From positions 1-6,119 of the forward strand of contig JAISZV010000150.1 of assembly GCA_031284475.1 (NCBI GenBank): DNA of 6,119 nucleotides, read 5' to 3'. The notes under the pieces were generated by a model. That model worked only from the letters and a program-made list of their open reading frames with translations, did no database searches and had not been told where the DNA came from. The DNA is from Proteiniphilum sp. (lineage in GTDB: Bacteria > Bacteroidota > Bacteroidia > Bacteroidales > Dysgonomonadaceae). Position numbers and translations under genes: made by a program. Numbering within the stretch: position 1 is the first letter of the stretch; each line of letters opens with the position of its first letter. Positions 1-5,933 of this stretch are shown in pieces.

Positions 1-135
1 GTGCAGCATCGAATGGCTCACGTTCGCCCGACGCGCAATAGCCATCATCTTGGCGTTGCCGTAGCCTTTTTCGAGAAACTCCGCTTCGGCGGCTTCGAGA
101 ATGATTTGTTCGGAGCGTAATTCTTTATTAGCCAT
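1..135 (-). CDS. TetR/AcrR-family transcriptional regulator, N-terminal fragment (runs off window)
   Basis: The gene starts at the ATG on the complement of 133-135 and reads leftward through the window edge, so only the first 45 codons are visible. They contain a typical TetR-type DNA-binding start. A helix near residues 9-22 (IILEAAEAEF...) is followed by a glycine turn (EKGYGNAKM, 22-30). Next comes the helix-turn-helix: MMAIARRANVS (30-40), where TetR proteins usually have a T-x-x-x-IA-x-x-AGVS pattern, leading into HSMLH, where family members usually continue with a Y-Y/H-F motif. The N-terminal helix-turn-helix binds DNA in this family. The missing C-terminal domain would bind the ligand and form the dimer, so the effector and targets cannot be inferred. 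A perfect palindrome 24 bp upstream of the start and overlapping the predicted transcription start suggests autorepression. Family assignment is fairly secure; the specific role is unknown. Confidence 0.85.
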   Translation of the reverse strand, partial: MANKELRSEQIILEAAEAEFLEKGYGNAKMMAIARRANVSHSMLH

Positions 136-159
136 TTTATTATAATTATACTGTTTTGT

Positions 160-175
160 TCGACAATATTGTCGA
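160..175. promoter_or_regulatory. Candidate TetR operator: perfect 16-bp palindrome
   Basis: The sequence TCGACAATATTGTCGA is its own exact reverse complement. It lies 24 bp upstream of the TetR-type start codon and just downstream of that gene's predicted -7 element. It would therefore cover the transcription start, a classic place for an autorepressor to bind. TetR-family dimers commonly bind inverted repeats of about this size. A perfect 16-bp palindrome is expected by chance only about 0.1 times in a window this long. Binding by this regulator is inference from position and symmetry. Confidence 0.55.
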
Positions 176-177
176 TG

Positions 178-211
178 CGAAGGTACGTATTATTTTTACT
201 ATTGATACAAA
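178..211 (-). promoter_or_regulatory. Predicted Bacteroidota-type promoter of the TetR-type gene
   Basis: Read on the minus strand there is a TTTG (complement of 208-211), then 22 bp, then TACCTTCG (complement of 178-185). The Bacteroidota primary sigma factor recognises TTTG near -33 and TAnnTTTG near -7. The -7 match here is 7 of 8, and the spacing is slightly longer than usual. The predicted transcription start falls inside the 160-175 palindrome, leaving a leader of roughly 35 nt. Confidence 0.45.
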
Positions 212-351
212 CATTTTAAATAAAAAACAGTGTAGATGATAATTTGAAAGACCGGGGCATTTTTCCTGTCGGAGAAAAAGGCAGCAACGAATTGAAAATT
301 GCCGGTCTTATGGGGTGCGCTTTGGGGCTTTGTTTAAGGCTCCCTGTTTGT

Positions 352-390
352 CTTGCCTCTGTCTGCATAAAACTCAGAACCGGTTAATAG
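352..390. repeat. Imperfect direct repeat, copy A
   Basis: This 39-bp copy begins CTTGCCTCTGTCTGCATAAA and ends AGAACCGGTTAATAG. It matches copy B (417-462) along its length with a few substitutions and a 7-bp gap: the cores CTGCATAAAAC and AGAACCGGT are shared exactly, and both end in AATAG. The two copies start 65 bp apart. It contains the small palindrome AACCGGTT. The repeat belongs to no family I recognise. Confidence 0.6.
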
Positions 391-416
391 ATACCTTTTC
401 GGCAGCGATCTTCTGC

Positions 417-462
417 CTTGCCTTTGCCTGCATAAAACCCGTGGCAAAGAACCGGTCAATAG
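417..462. repeat. Imperfect direct repeat, copy B
   Basis: This 46-bp copy begins CTTGCCTTTGCCTGCATAAA and ends AGAACCGGTCAATAG. It differs from copy A by several substitutions, mostly transitions, and by 7 additional bases around GTGGCAAA. Those extra bases create the right arm of a hairpin (422-449) that copy A lacks. It lies 27 bp downstream of the DUF2461 stop codon in that gene's direction of transcription. Confidence 0.6.
422..449. other. Inverted repeat / hairpin within repeat copy B
   Basis: A perfect 7-bp stem, CTTTGCC (422-428) and GGCAAAG (443-449), encloses a 14-nt loop. It lies about 40 bp past the stop codon of the minus-strand DUF2461 gene. In an RNA from that gene it could form a 3' hairpin, but no T-run follows on either strand, so it is not a standard intrinsic terminator. 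Confidence 0.4.
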
Positions 463-489
463 GGCGATAGTGATCTCATGATTCTTTTG

Positions 490-1182
490 CTATATCTCAA
501 CCTCCTCTACGATTTCCGCCATAAAACGGTAGAGGCCGGCAATCTGTGTGAAGTCCTCTATCAACTGAAGCGCGATAGCTTCGTTAAACAGCCGTTTATC
601 CGTCAGAGGCAGGGTTTTAATTACATATACGTTTTTGCGTTGCATCCACGGCTGATAAAATTCGGGGAGATCATTTGCCGGCGGACGTTTGTAAGTTTCC
701 CCGGCTACCTCGAACCCCGTATTCAATACTGTTTGCGCCATTTCTCCAAATGATTCGGGATTATATCCGATCTCCTCCCTCAGGTGGTCTATCACCTTGC
801 GTTTAGGCATGAAAAGCCCCATTCCGTACATGAAATATTCGTCGTTAAATTCGGCAAAATAACCGGGAAAATTTTCCCAATGAGTGGTCATACGCTGAAA
901 ATTCAGCCACATACTGGTTTTGTATGGGTCTTTATTGGACGAAAACCGGATATCGCGGTAAATGCGTGAAAGCATTTTTTGCGGCCTCAGGTCGAACATC
1001 GGGTCAATATTATACATGGCCGGCGAGAGCATGGCTCCCAGCGCACGGAACGGTTCCAGCAACGCTTCCCGGTAAACGTCTTTGCGCTCGTCGAACCATT
1101 GCTTGTAGTTATTTTCTTTCAGCTCCTGTAAAAACCGTACGGTTTCGGGTCTAAATCCCGTGAAGGATGGAATTTCTTTCAT
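490..1182 (-). CDS. DUF2461 (TIGR02453-type) family protein, function unknown
   Basis: This 230-aa protein matches the DUF2461 family. Near the N-terminus it has NNYKQWFDERKDVY (residues 24-37), the family's N-N-K-x-W-F-x-x-x-K-x-x-Y pattern. It also carries the hallmark RIYRDIRFSSNKDPYKT (73-89) and a glycine/methionine segment ending in GLFMPK (122-127). The length is normal for the family. No signal peptide or membrane segment is visible, so it is probably cytoplasmic. No biochemical function is established that I can cite. The frame is open for 14 more codons upstream, to an ATG at the complement of 1222-1224. I chose the internal ATG (complement of 1180-1182) because MKEIPSFTGF gives the usual family N-terminus and because a -7-like element lies at 1212-1220, which would put the upstream ATG ahead of the transcript. 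It appears to be monocistronic and divergent from dnaB. Confidence 0.88.
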   Translation of the reverse strand: MKEIPSFTGFRPETVRFLQELKENNYKQWFDERKDVYREALLEPFRALGAMLSPAMYNIDPMFDLRPQKMLSRIYRDIRFSSNKDPYKTSMWLNFQRMTTHWENFPGYFAEFNDEYFMYGMGLFMPKRKVIDHLREEIGYNPESFGEMAQTVLNTGFEVAGETYKRPPANDLPEFYQPWMQRKNVYVIKTLPLTDKRLFNEAIALQLIEDFTQIAGLYRFMAEIVEEVEI

Positions 1183-1211
1183 GAACGTGAGTTTTTTGTT
1201 TGTAAAATTAG

Positions 1212-1220
1212 CAAAATATA
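1212..1220 (-). promoter_or_regulatory. Possible -7 element for the DUF2461 gene
   Basis: On the minus strand this reads TATATTTTG, close to the Bacteroidota TAnnTTTG consensus. It ends about 29 bp before the chosen start codon, giving a short leader. No good TTTG -33 element is visible at the expected distance. A 10-bp palindrome, AAGACGTCTT (1225-1234), lies directly upstream; it is short enough to be chance. Confidence 0.35.
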
Positions 1221-1297
1221 TCATAAGACGTCTTTGAAAATAGATCGAAAACGTTCCTTTTGCTCAATACCTGCTTTTCCGCTTTATTATTTTGATA

Positions 1298-1332
1298 GTT
1301 GACGGAGTTTTTTTGGTCGTTGACAGAGTTTT
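1298..1332. repeat. Two 14-bp direct repeats phased at 21 bp, upstream of dnaB
   Basis: GTTGACGGAGTTTT (1298-1311) and GTTGACAGAGTTTT (1319-1332) match at 13 of 14 positions and start exactly 21 bp apart, about two turns of the helix. They lie in the divergent region between the DUF2461 gene and dnaB, about 70 bp upstream of the predicted dnaB -7 element. Direct repeats phased on one helix face are typical of sites for tandemly bound regulators. Which protein binds, and which gene it controls, is unknown. Confidence 0.45.
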
Positions 1333-1400
1333 CAACACTATTGTTTATAACTTCTGGAAAAGAATGGCCGTTAAAATTCCCGTAGGAACAAATTAGTGCC

Positions 1401-1408
1401 TACCTTTA
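1401..1408 (+). promoter_or_regulatory. Predicted -7 promoter element of dnaB
   Basis: TACCTTTA matches the Bacteroidota TAnnTTTG -7 consensus at 7 of 8 positions and lies 28 bp before the dnaB ATG, implying a leader of about 20 nt. No TTTG is seen at -33, where the sequence is TTAAAATTCC, so the promoter may be weak or depend on an activator. Confidence 0.45.
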
Positions 1409-1436
1409 CCGTCTTCTCATCAAAACTTACGCGAAA

Positions 1437-2981
1437 ATGGAAAGACAAAAACGGAAACCCACCGTAAAGGTGGTTGAAAAAATGGTTGTTGCGCCTGATA
1501 TAGGCAAGTTACCCCCTCAGGCCAAAGAATTGGAGGAAGCAGTGCTGGGCGCCCTGATGCTCGAAAAGGACGCTTATTCCATTGTAAGTGAGATATTGAA
1601 GCCGGAAAGCTTTTACGATCCTTCTCACCAGTTGATTTATGGTTCCATTCAGGGGCTTGCCTTGCAACAGAAGCCGGTGGATGTACTGACGGTTGTAGAG
1701 GAACTGAATCGGCGGGGTGAATTGGCGACTGCCGGGGGAGCGGTCTATATTGCCGAGTTGTCGGAAAAAGTAGCCTCTGCCGCGCACATTGAATACCATG
1801 CCCGTATTATAGCCCAAAAATATATGGCGCGGGAATTGATCTCTTTTTCTTCGGACGTGTCGCAGCAGGCGTTCGATGAGACGGTTGATGTGGACGACCT
1901 TATGCAGGAGACCGAAGGCCGCCTGTTTGAAATTTCACAGCAGAATGTGAAAAAAGATGTGATCCAGATCAATCCTGTCATCAGGGAGGCGATGAATAAT
2001 ATTCAATTGGCGGCTAACCGTAAAGACGGGATGAGCGGCCTGCCCACCGGTTTCAAGGAGTTGGATAAGTTGACTTCGGGGTGGCAAAATTCCGACCTGG
2101 TAATCATTGCTGCGCGCCCTTCTATGGGTAAGACCGCCTTTGTGTTGTCGATGGCAAAAAATATGGCGCTCGATTACGAACTGCCGGTAGGCGTTTTCTC
2201 GCTCGAAATGTCGAACGTGCAGTTGGTGAACCGGTTGATTGTGAATGTATGCCAGATAAAGGGAGAGAGCATTAAGAGCGGCCGCCTTTCGGAAGATGAG
2301 TGGGAACGGCTCGACAAGAATCACAAATTCCTGTATAATGCGCCTGTTTATGTAGACGATACGCCCAGCCTGTCGGTATTTGAGTTGCGTACCAAGGCGC
2401 GGCGGCTGGTGCGCGAACATGGGGTGAAGATTCTGATTATCGACTACCTCCAGTTGATGAATGCGAGCGGCATGAGTTTCGGCAGCCGTGAGCAGGAGGT
2501 GAGTATGATCTCCCGTTCGTTGAAAGGATTGGCCAAAGAATTGAATCTCCCCATCATTGCCCTGTCGCAGTTGAACCGTGGGGTGGAATCGCGTCAAGGA
2601 GTTGAAGGTAAAAGGCCGCAGTTGGCCGACCTGCGCGAATCGGGAGCGATTGAGCAGGACGCCGATATTGTCTGTTTCATCCATCGTCCCGAATATTACA
2701 GGATCACCGAAGATGAACGGGGCAATTCACTGGTAGGCATTGCCGAGATTATTGTGGCAAAGCATCGTAACGGGCCTACCGGTATTGCCAATATGCGGTT
2801 CGATAATGAGTACGCCCGGTTCCAGAACTTAGACGATAATGTTGTGGGCAGGAATTATGTGGAACGTCCTTCAAGGATGAACGCACATTCCAAACCGGTC
2901 AAGTCTTCCGCAAACGTACCCCCCTCATCCGGTTTTATGTCGCAAGAAAACGACCCGTTGCCATTTTATGAACAAACCTAA
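1437..2981 (+). CDS. dnaB: Replicative DNA helicase DnaB
   Basis: The hexameric 5'-3' helicase unwinds DNA at the replication fork and works with primase. The 514-aa product has the full family layout. The N-terminal primase-interacting domain covers about residues 25-130 (PPQAKELEEAVLGALMLEKD at 26-45). A linker and then the RecA-like ATPase domain follow, from about 200 to 465. In the ATPase domain I see Walker A ARPSMGKT (226-233, with K232 and T233), the catalytic glutamate in SLEMS (E257), Walker B ILIIDYLQL (332-340, D336), SQLNR (377-381), the conserved DLRESGAIEQDAD (398-410), and KHRNGPTG (442-449), which carries the arginine-finger region. No intein interrupts it. The C-terminal 45 or so residues are polar and probably disordered. 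The ATG sits 28 bp after a -7 element. About 104 bp separate it from the next start, so co-transcription with the envelope genes is possible but not shown. Confidence 0.97.
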   Translation: MERQKRKPTVKVVEKMVVAPDIGKLPPQAKELEEAVLGALMLEKDAYSIVSEILKPESFYDPSHQLIYGSIQGLALQQKPVDVLTVVEELNRRGELATAGGAVYIAELSEKVASAAHIEYHARIIAQKYMARELISFSSDVSQQAFDETVDVDDLMQETEGRLFEISQQNVKKDVIQINPVIREAMNNIQLAANRKDGMSGLPTGFKELDKLTSGWQNSDLVIIAARPSMGKTAFVLSMAKNMALDYELPVGVFSLEMSNVQLVNRLIVNVCQIKGESIKSGRLSEDEWERLDKNHKFLYNAPVYVDDTPSLSVFELRTKARRLVREHGVKILIIDYLQLMNASGMSFGSREQEVSMISRSLKGLAKELNLPIIALSQLNRGVESRQGVEGKRPQLADLRESGAIEQDADIVCFIHRPEYYRITEDERGNSLVGIAEIIVAKHRNGPTGIANMRFDNEYARFQNLDDNVVGRNYVERPSRMNAHSKPVKSSANVPPSSGFMSQENDPLPFYEQT

Positions 2982-3085
2982 TTGTGTTTAAATTGTTATA
3001 ATTACCGTCAAACTATTTGTTGTATATTGCAAAGGCAAAGTGTAATAAAAATTGTATAAGCAACTCATATAAATTGAAATTAAAA

Positions 3086-5044
3086 ATGCATCACAGGTTT
3101 AATCTGCGTAAAATATTTTCGGGCGTTCTTTTCTTAAGCATATCGCTTCTTTCGCTTCCGGCGCAGGATATGAAGTATAAAACGGTGGAGGCGAACGGGC
3201 AGACCTATTATGAATATACCGTTCGCTCCGGAGAGGGGCTCTATGCCGTTTCCCGTACATTCTCGGTTTCGGTGGCCGATATTTTGCGGCATAATCCCGG
3301 AGCGGAAAGAGGCTTGAAGAACGGGCAAAAGTTGTTGATTCCGGCTACCGGGGAGAACCTGTCTTCCCCTGAAGATCAGAACACAGCTTTTCAACATACC
3401 GTAGCAGCCGGGGAAACAGTGTACGCTATTGCTAAAATGTATCATACGACCGTAGATGAGATATTCCGCCTTAATCCCGGCGCCAGTGAAGGGGTTGCCG
3501 AAGGCCGGGCGCTTACCATCCCGCAACGTCGTGTTATCAGTGACGAAAAGGAAGAGAATTATCGCTATCATACCATACTTCCCAAAGAGACGCTCTACTC
3601 CGTATCGAGAACCTATTCCCTGAAACCGGAAGATGTGATGAGGGCAAACCCCGGATTGTCGGTAGAGACATTCAGGATAGGGACAACCATCCGCATCCCT
3701 TTTTTCGAATCGTATGAAGTGATCTTACCGTTTGAGGAGCAAACCGCCAACATCATTCATAAAGTAGAGAGAGGCGAGACCCTTTATAGCATTGCAAAAC
3801 GGTATAATGTGGAGGTGCAGGATATTCAGCGGTTGAATCCGATGCTTTCGGGGGGGCTGAAAAGTAATATGGAATTGTTTGTTCCGGTGAAAAAGAGCCT
3901 TCTCGAAGACGATTCCATGCCGGATGCAAATGAGGCAAACCGGTTGCTTAGCCAATCAATTCCGTCGCAAAGGGTCGATGTGATGAAGGTGGGATTGCTG
4001 CTGCCGTTCCTCGATGAGGCGAGAGGGGCGCACCTGCGGCTTCAGGAGTATTACGAGGGATTCCTGCTGGCGGTGGAGAAAATGAAGAACGACGGGGCCA
4101 ATGTAGAATTGTATGTTTTTGAGACCGGCGAGGGCGACGATACGCAGAAGTTGCAAAGTTTGCTCGGTACATTGGAGATGCAGTCGCTCAATCTGATCAT
4201 CGGAGGCGTAAACGATGCGCAGATCAAAATGCTTTCCGATTTTTCCGTATCTCACAATATAAAATATGTGGTGCCGTTCTCGCAAAGCAACGGAGAGGTA
4301 CTGAACAACGGTAACATATTCCAGGTAAACCCAATGCAGAATATGACCTACACGAAAGCCTCTTCCGTTTTCCTCCGGACATTCCGCAATGCGAATATCA
4401 TATTTGTGCGGGGAGGGGAAAACGATAAAAGCGAGTTTGTTTCTTTGCTGCAAAACGATCTTCGCAAGAATAACGCCGGGTATGCAACTTTGGATGCGTC
4501 CGCTCTTCCGGGCGGTTCAATTCTTGCGCTGTTGAGCAGGAATAAAGAGAATGTGATTGTGCCTGCAAGCGGCGATTCGGGCCTGCTGCGCCAGATAACG
4601 GATGAATTGAAAAAGATGCGGGAGACGGATTCCGGGTTTGCCGTCCGCCTGTTCGGATACCCTGACTGGCAGGCTTATTCTAATCTGAAAGAAGATTACA
4701 GCTTGTTAGGCGCTTATATTTTCGCCCCTTTCTTTGTCAATGATCAGGATCGCGATGTAGAGGCGTTCAAAAGCAATTTCCGCAAATGGTACGGCAGAGA
4801 CCTTTTGGAAACATTCCCCAGCTACGGGATGTGGGGGTACGATACCGGGCTGTTTTTCATGACTGCCCTGCAAAGGTATGGTAACAATTTCGAGCAGAAT
4901 ATCGGGCGGGTGAACGTAAATTCCCTGCAATTCCCATTCTATTTTGAGCGGCCCAATAATTGGGGCGGGTTCGTCAATTCCGGATTGTATTTCATTCATT
5001 ACGATACAGACGGCAAAATCATTAAAACAGACAAAAGCCGATGA
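3086..5044 (+). CDS. Secreted protein with four LysM domains and a type-1 periplasmic-binding-protein-like C-terminal domain
   Basis: The 652-aa product begins with a signal peptide (positive MHHRFNLRK, then a hydrophobic stretch, cleavage probably after LPA at about residue 26; no lipobox cysteine). Four LysM domains follow at about 43-87, 103-146, 160-205 and 224-268. Each has the x-V-x-x-G-E-x-L/V-Y-x-I/V-S/A-x-x-Y/F start, an N-P near the middle and an I/V-P end; the third is the most divergent (ILPKETLYSVSRTY). LysM modules usually bind peptidoglycan. From about 298 there is a type-1 periplasmic-binding-like fold (KVGLLLPFLDEARG, EYYEGFLLAVEKM, LIIGGVNDAQ, VVPFSQSN, then SYGMWGYDTGLFF), as in branched-chain amino-acid receptors. 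No permease or ATPase gene is nearby, so a structural or regulatory envelope role is likelier than transport; LpoA of E. coli is a distant analogy for a binding fold used this way. The frame extends upstream to a TTG at 3017, but the signal peptide supports the ATG at 3086. The stop overlaps the next gene. Confidence 0.9.
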   Translation: MHHRFNLRKIFSGVLFLSISLLSLPAQDMKYKTVEANGQTYYEYTVRSGEGLYAVSRTFSVSVADILRHNPGAERGLKNGQKLLIPATGENLSSPEDQNTAFQHTVAAGETVYAIAKMYHTTVDEIFRLNPGASEGVAEGRALTIPQRRVISDEKEENYRYHTILPKETLYSVSRTYSLKPEDVMRANPGLSVETFRIGTTIRIPFFESYEVILPFEEQTANIIHKVERGETLYSIAKRYNVEVQDIQRLNPMLSGGLKSNMELFVPVKKSLLEDDSMPDANEANRLLSQSIPSQRVDVMKVGLLLPFLDEARGAHLRLQEYYEGFLLAVEKMKNDGANVELYVFETGEGDDTQKLQSLLGTLEMQSLNLIIGGVNDAQIKMLSDFSVSHNIKYVVPFSQSNGEVLNNGNIFQVNPMQNMTYTKASSVFLRTFRNANIIFVRGGENDKSEFVSLLQNDLRKNNAGYATLDASALPGGSILALLSRNKENVIVPASGDSGLLRQITDELKKMRETDSGFAVRLFGYPDWQAYSNLKEDYSLLGAYIFAPFFVNDQDRDVEAFKSNFRKWYGRDLLETFPSYGMWGYDTGLFFMTALQRYGNNFEQNIGRVNVNSLQFPFYFERPNNWGGFVNSGLYFIHYDTDGKIIKTDKSR

Positions 5045-5751
5045 AACCATTTCTTAATCCTGTTGTTTTGTGTTTTCTTGTCTTTTTGAGCGCTGCTCCG
5101 TTGCATGCCCGGGAAAAAGATCCGTTCAAAAACGAATTGTATTTGGGAGCCGGCGTCGGCGGCCTTTTCTCAAAGGTGGATTTTGTTCCGCGCGTGCCGC
5201 AGGTTTACAAGCAGGGCGTTTATGGCGGTATATCGGCAAAGTATATTTCCGAAAAATACCTGGGGCTCATCATGGAGCTTAATTTTGCACAACGTGGCTG
5301 GAAAGAGGAATTTGACCCCTCTTCTACCGATTTTTCTTACAGCAGAACGCTCAATTACATCGAAATACCGTTTATGACGCATATTTACTTCGGAAGAAAA
5401 GCGCGGTTCATAGTGAATGCCGGCCCTCAGGTATCTCTGCTTGTAGGCGATAATCAGAAGATGAGCCGGGCGTTGTCAGATGACGTGGACTCCCGGAGGG
5501 CTGATAATCCCGGGACGAGAATCGGGATGCAGTATGAAGGTATGTATGAACTGAAACGGATAGATTACGGCCTGGTTGGAGGAATAGGTATGGAGTTTAA
5601 AACCGGCGTCGGCGATTTTGATCTGGAGGGGCGTTACTATTTCGGGCTGGGCGATGTTTTCACTAACCGGCGAAGCGAGGAAGCTTATTTTTCCCGTTCG
5701 GCTTCCCGTATGATCGAAGCAAAACTTACCTATTATATCAGGATTTTCTAA
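5041..5751 (+). CDS. PorT-type outer-membrane beta-barrel protein
   Basis: The 236-aa product starts with a signal peptide (hydrophobic VVLCFLVFLSAAP, cleavage probably after LHA at residue 23). The rest alternates hydrophobic and polar residues in beta-strand fashion: NELYLGAGVGGLF, GVYGGISAKYI, LGLIMELNFAQRGW, the typical NYIEIPFMTHIYFG, ARFIVNAGPQVSLLVG, YGLVGGIGMEF, FDLEGRYYFGLGDVF, and a closing strand IEAKLTYYIRIF that ends in phenylalanine, as outer-membrane barrels usually do. This fits the Bacteroidota OMP_b-brl_2/PorT-like family, with about eight strands. PorT itself is a type IX secretion component, but the family has many paralogues and I do not claim this is the secretion gene. 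The ATG overlaps the upstream stop by 4 nt (ATGA), so the two genes are almost certainly co-transcribed and translationally coupled. The stop overlaps the end of a broken minus-strand gene. Confidence 0.88.
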   Translation: MKPFLNPVVLCFLVFLSAAPLHAREKDPFKNELYLGAGVGGLFSKVDFVPRVPQVYKQGVYGGISAKYISEKYLGLIMELNFAQRGWKEEFDPSSTDFSYSRTLNYIEIPFMTHIYFGRKARFIVNAGPQVSLLVGDNQKMSRALSDDVDSRRADNPGTRIGMQYEGMYELKRIDYGLVGGIGMEFKTGVGDFDLEGRYYFGLGDVFTNRRSEEAYFSRSASRMIEAKLTYYIRIF

Positions 5752-5933
5752 CTCTTTTTCCACCAATCTTGTTTTGCTTCGTTGGCAAGAGCATCTACAT
5801 CTGCTTGTTTGGCTTATGATCCGAATGTTGCTTCCTTGTAAAACAAATAATCGATCAATTCTTGCAAACTCTCCGTATTGACAGTATCCGGAAGACGAAT
5901 GACAACTTCATTGTTTATCCTTTCTATAATCAT
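5748..5933 (-). pseudogene. Small antitoxin-like gene broken by an in-frame stop
   Basis: From the ATG on the complement of 5931-5933 the frame reads MIIERINNEVVIRLPDTVN, then a helix-like TESLQELIDYLFYKEATFGS. It meets TAA at 5814-5816 and continues in the same frame as AKQADVDALANEAKQDWWKK-S to a TAG at 5748-5750. The full reading is 60 residues plus the internal stop. The pattern (short beta-like start, L-x-x-L-I/L-D-Y-L helix, then K-Q-x-D-V-D-x-L-A-x-E ... WW near the end) resembles small antitoxin-like proteins of Bacteroidota. Those usually carry a lysine where the stop now sits and often continue beyond WW with N-K/R-x-RF, so the tail may also be shortened. A single substitution such as AAA to TAA would explain the stop. 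No toxin gene lies downstream; the barrel gene occupies that place in convergent orientation with a 4-nt overlap. A genuine 39-aa protein is the alternative. Family assignment is from memory of the pattern. Confidence 0.5.

Larger units (their letters stand above)
136..489. other. 354-bp intergenic region between the TetR-type and DUF2461 genes
   Basis: No convincing gene is present on either strand. The left part (136-211) is the control region of the TetR-type gene. The right part (352-462) holds two imperfect direct-repeat copies and a hairpin, listed separately. A weaker short inverted repeat (GGCAG at 401-405, CTGCC at 413-417) lies between the repeat copies. None of these hairpins is followed by a T-run on the minus strand, so I could not place an intrinsic terminator for the DUF2461 gene. 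Confidence 0.6.

Noticed and set aside
248..309. Inverted repeat AAGACCGG (248-255) and CCGGTCTT (302-309)
   Set aside because: The arms are only 8 bp with a 46-bp spacer and no T-run. This is close to chance expectation, so it is not called as a regulatory element or terminator.
216..368. Minus-strand open frame of 50 codons starting inside repeat copy A
   Set aside because: It is short, low in complexity and unlike any family I know. Its start coincides with a repeat and no promoter element precedes it at the usual distance.
478..1154. Plus-strand open frames of 61-91 codons opposite the DUF2461 gene
   Set aside because: They lie wholly or largely antisense to a gene with clear family motifs, show no recognisable domain, and are best explained as shadow frames.
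1225..1234. 10-bp palindrome AAGACGTCTT upstream of the DUF2461 gene
   Set aside because: Several palindromes of this size are expected by chance in a window this long. Only its position next to a -7-like element makes it notable, so it is mentioned but not called.
1320..1345. TTGACA followed 18 bp later by TTTATA, resembling an E. coli-type sigma-70 promoter
   Set aside because: The genome looks like Bacteroidota, whose primary sigma factor uses TTTG/TAnnTTTG. The TTGACA is also part of the direct repeat, and a better -7 element lies at 1401-1408.
1935..2684. Minus-strand open frame of 249 codons opposite dnaB
   Set aside because: It is long, but it is entirely antisense to the conserved helicase ATPase domain. 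Its translation is low in recognisable motifs and rich in His/Gln/Arg, as expected from reading codon-biased DNA backwards.
3956..4453. Minus-strand open frame of 165 codons opposite the LysM protein gene
   Set aside because: It is antisense to the binding-fold domain, has no family motifs, and has no promoter or separate evidence.
3086..5044. Reading the LysM protein as a solute-binding subunit of an amino-acid ABC transporter
   Set aside because: The C-terminal fold is similar, but there are no permease or ATPase genes nearby and four LysM domains are fused to it. A transport role is therefore not supported.
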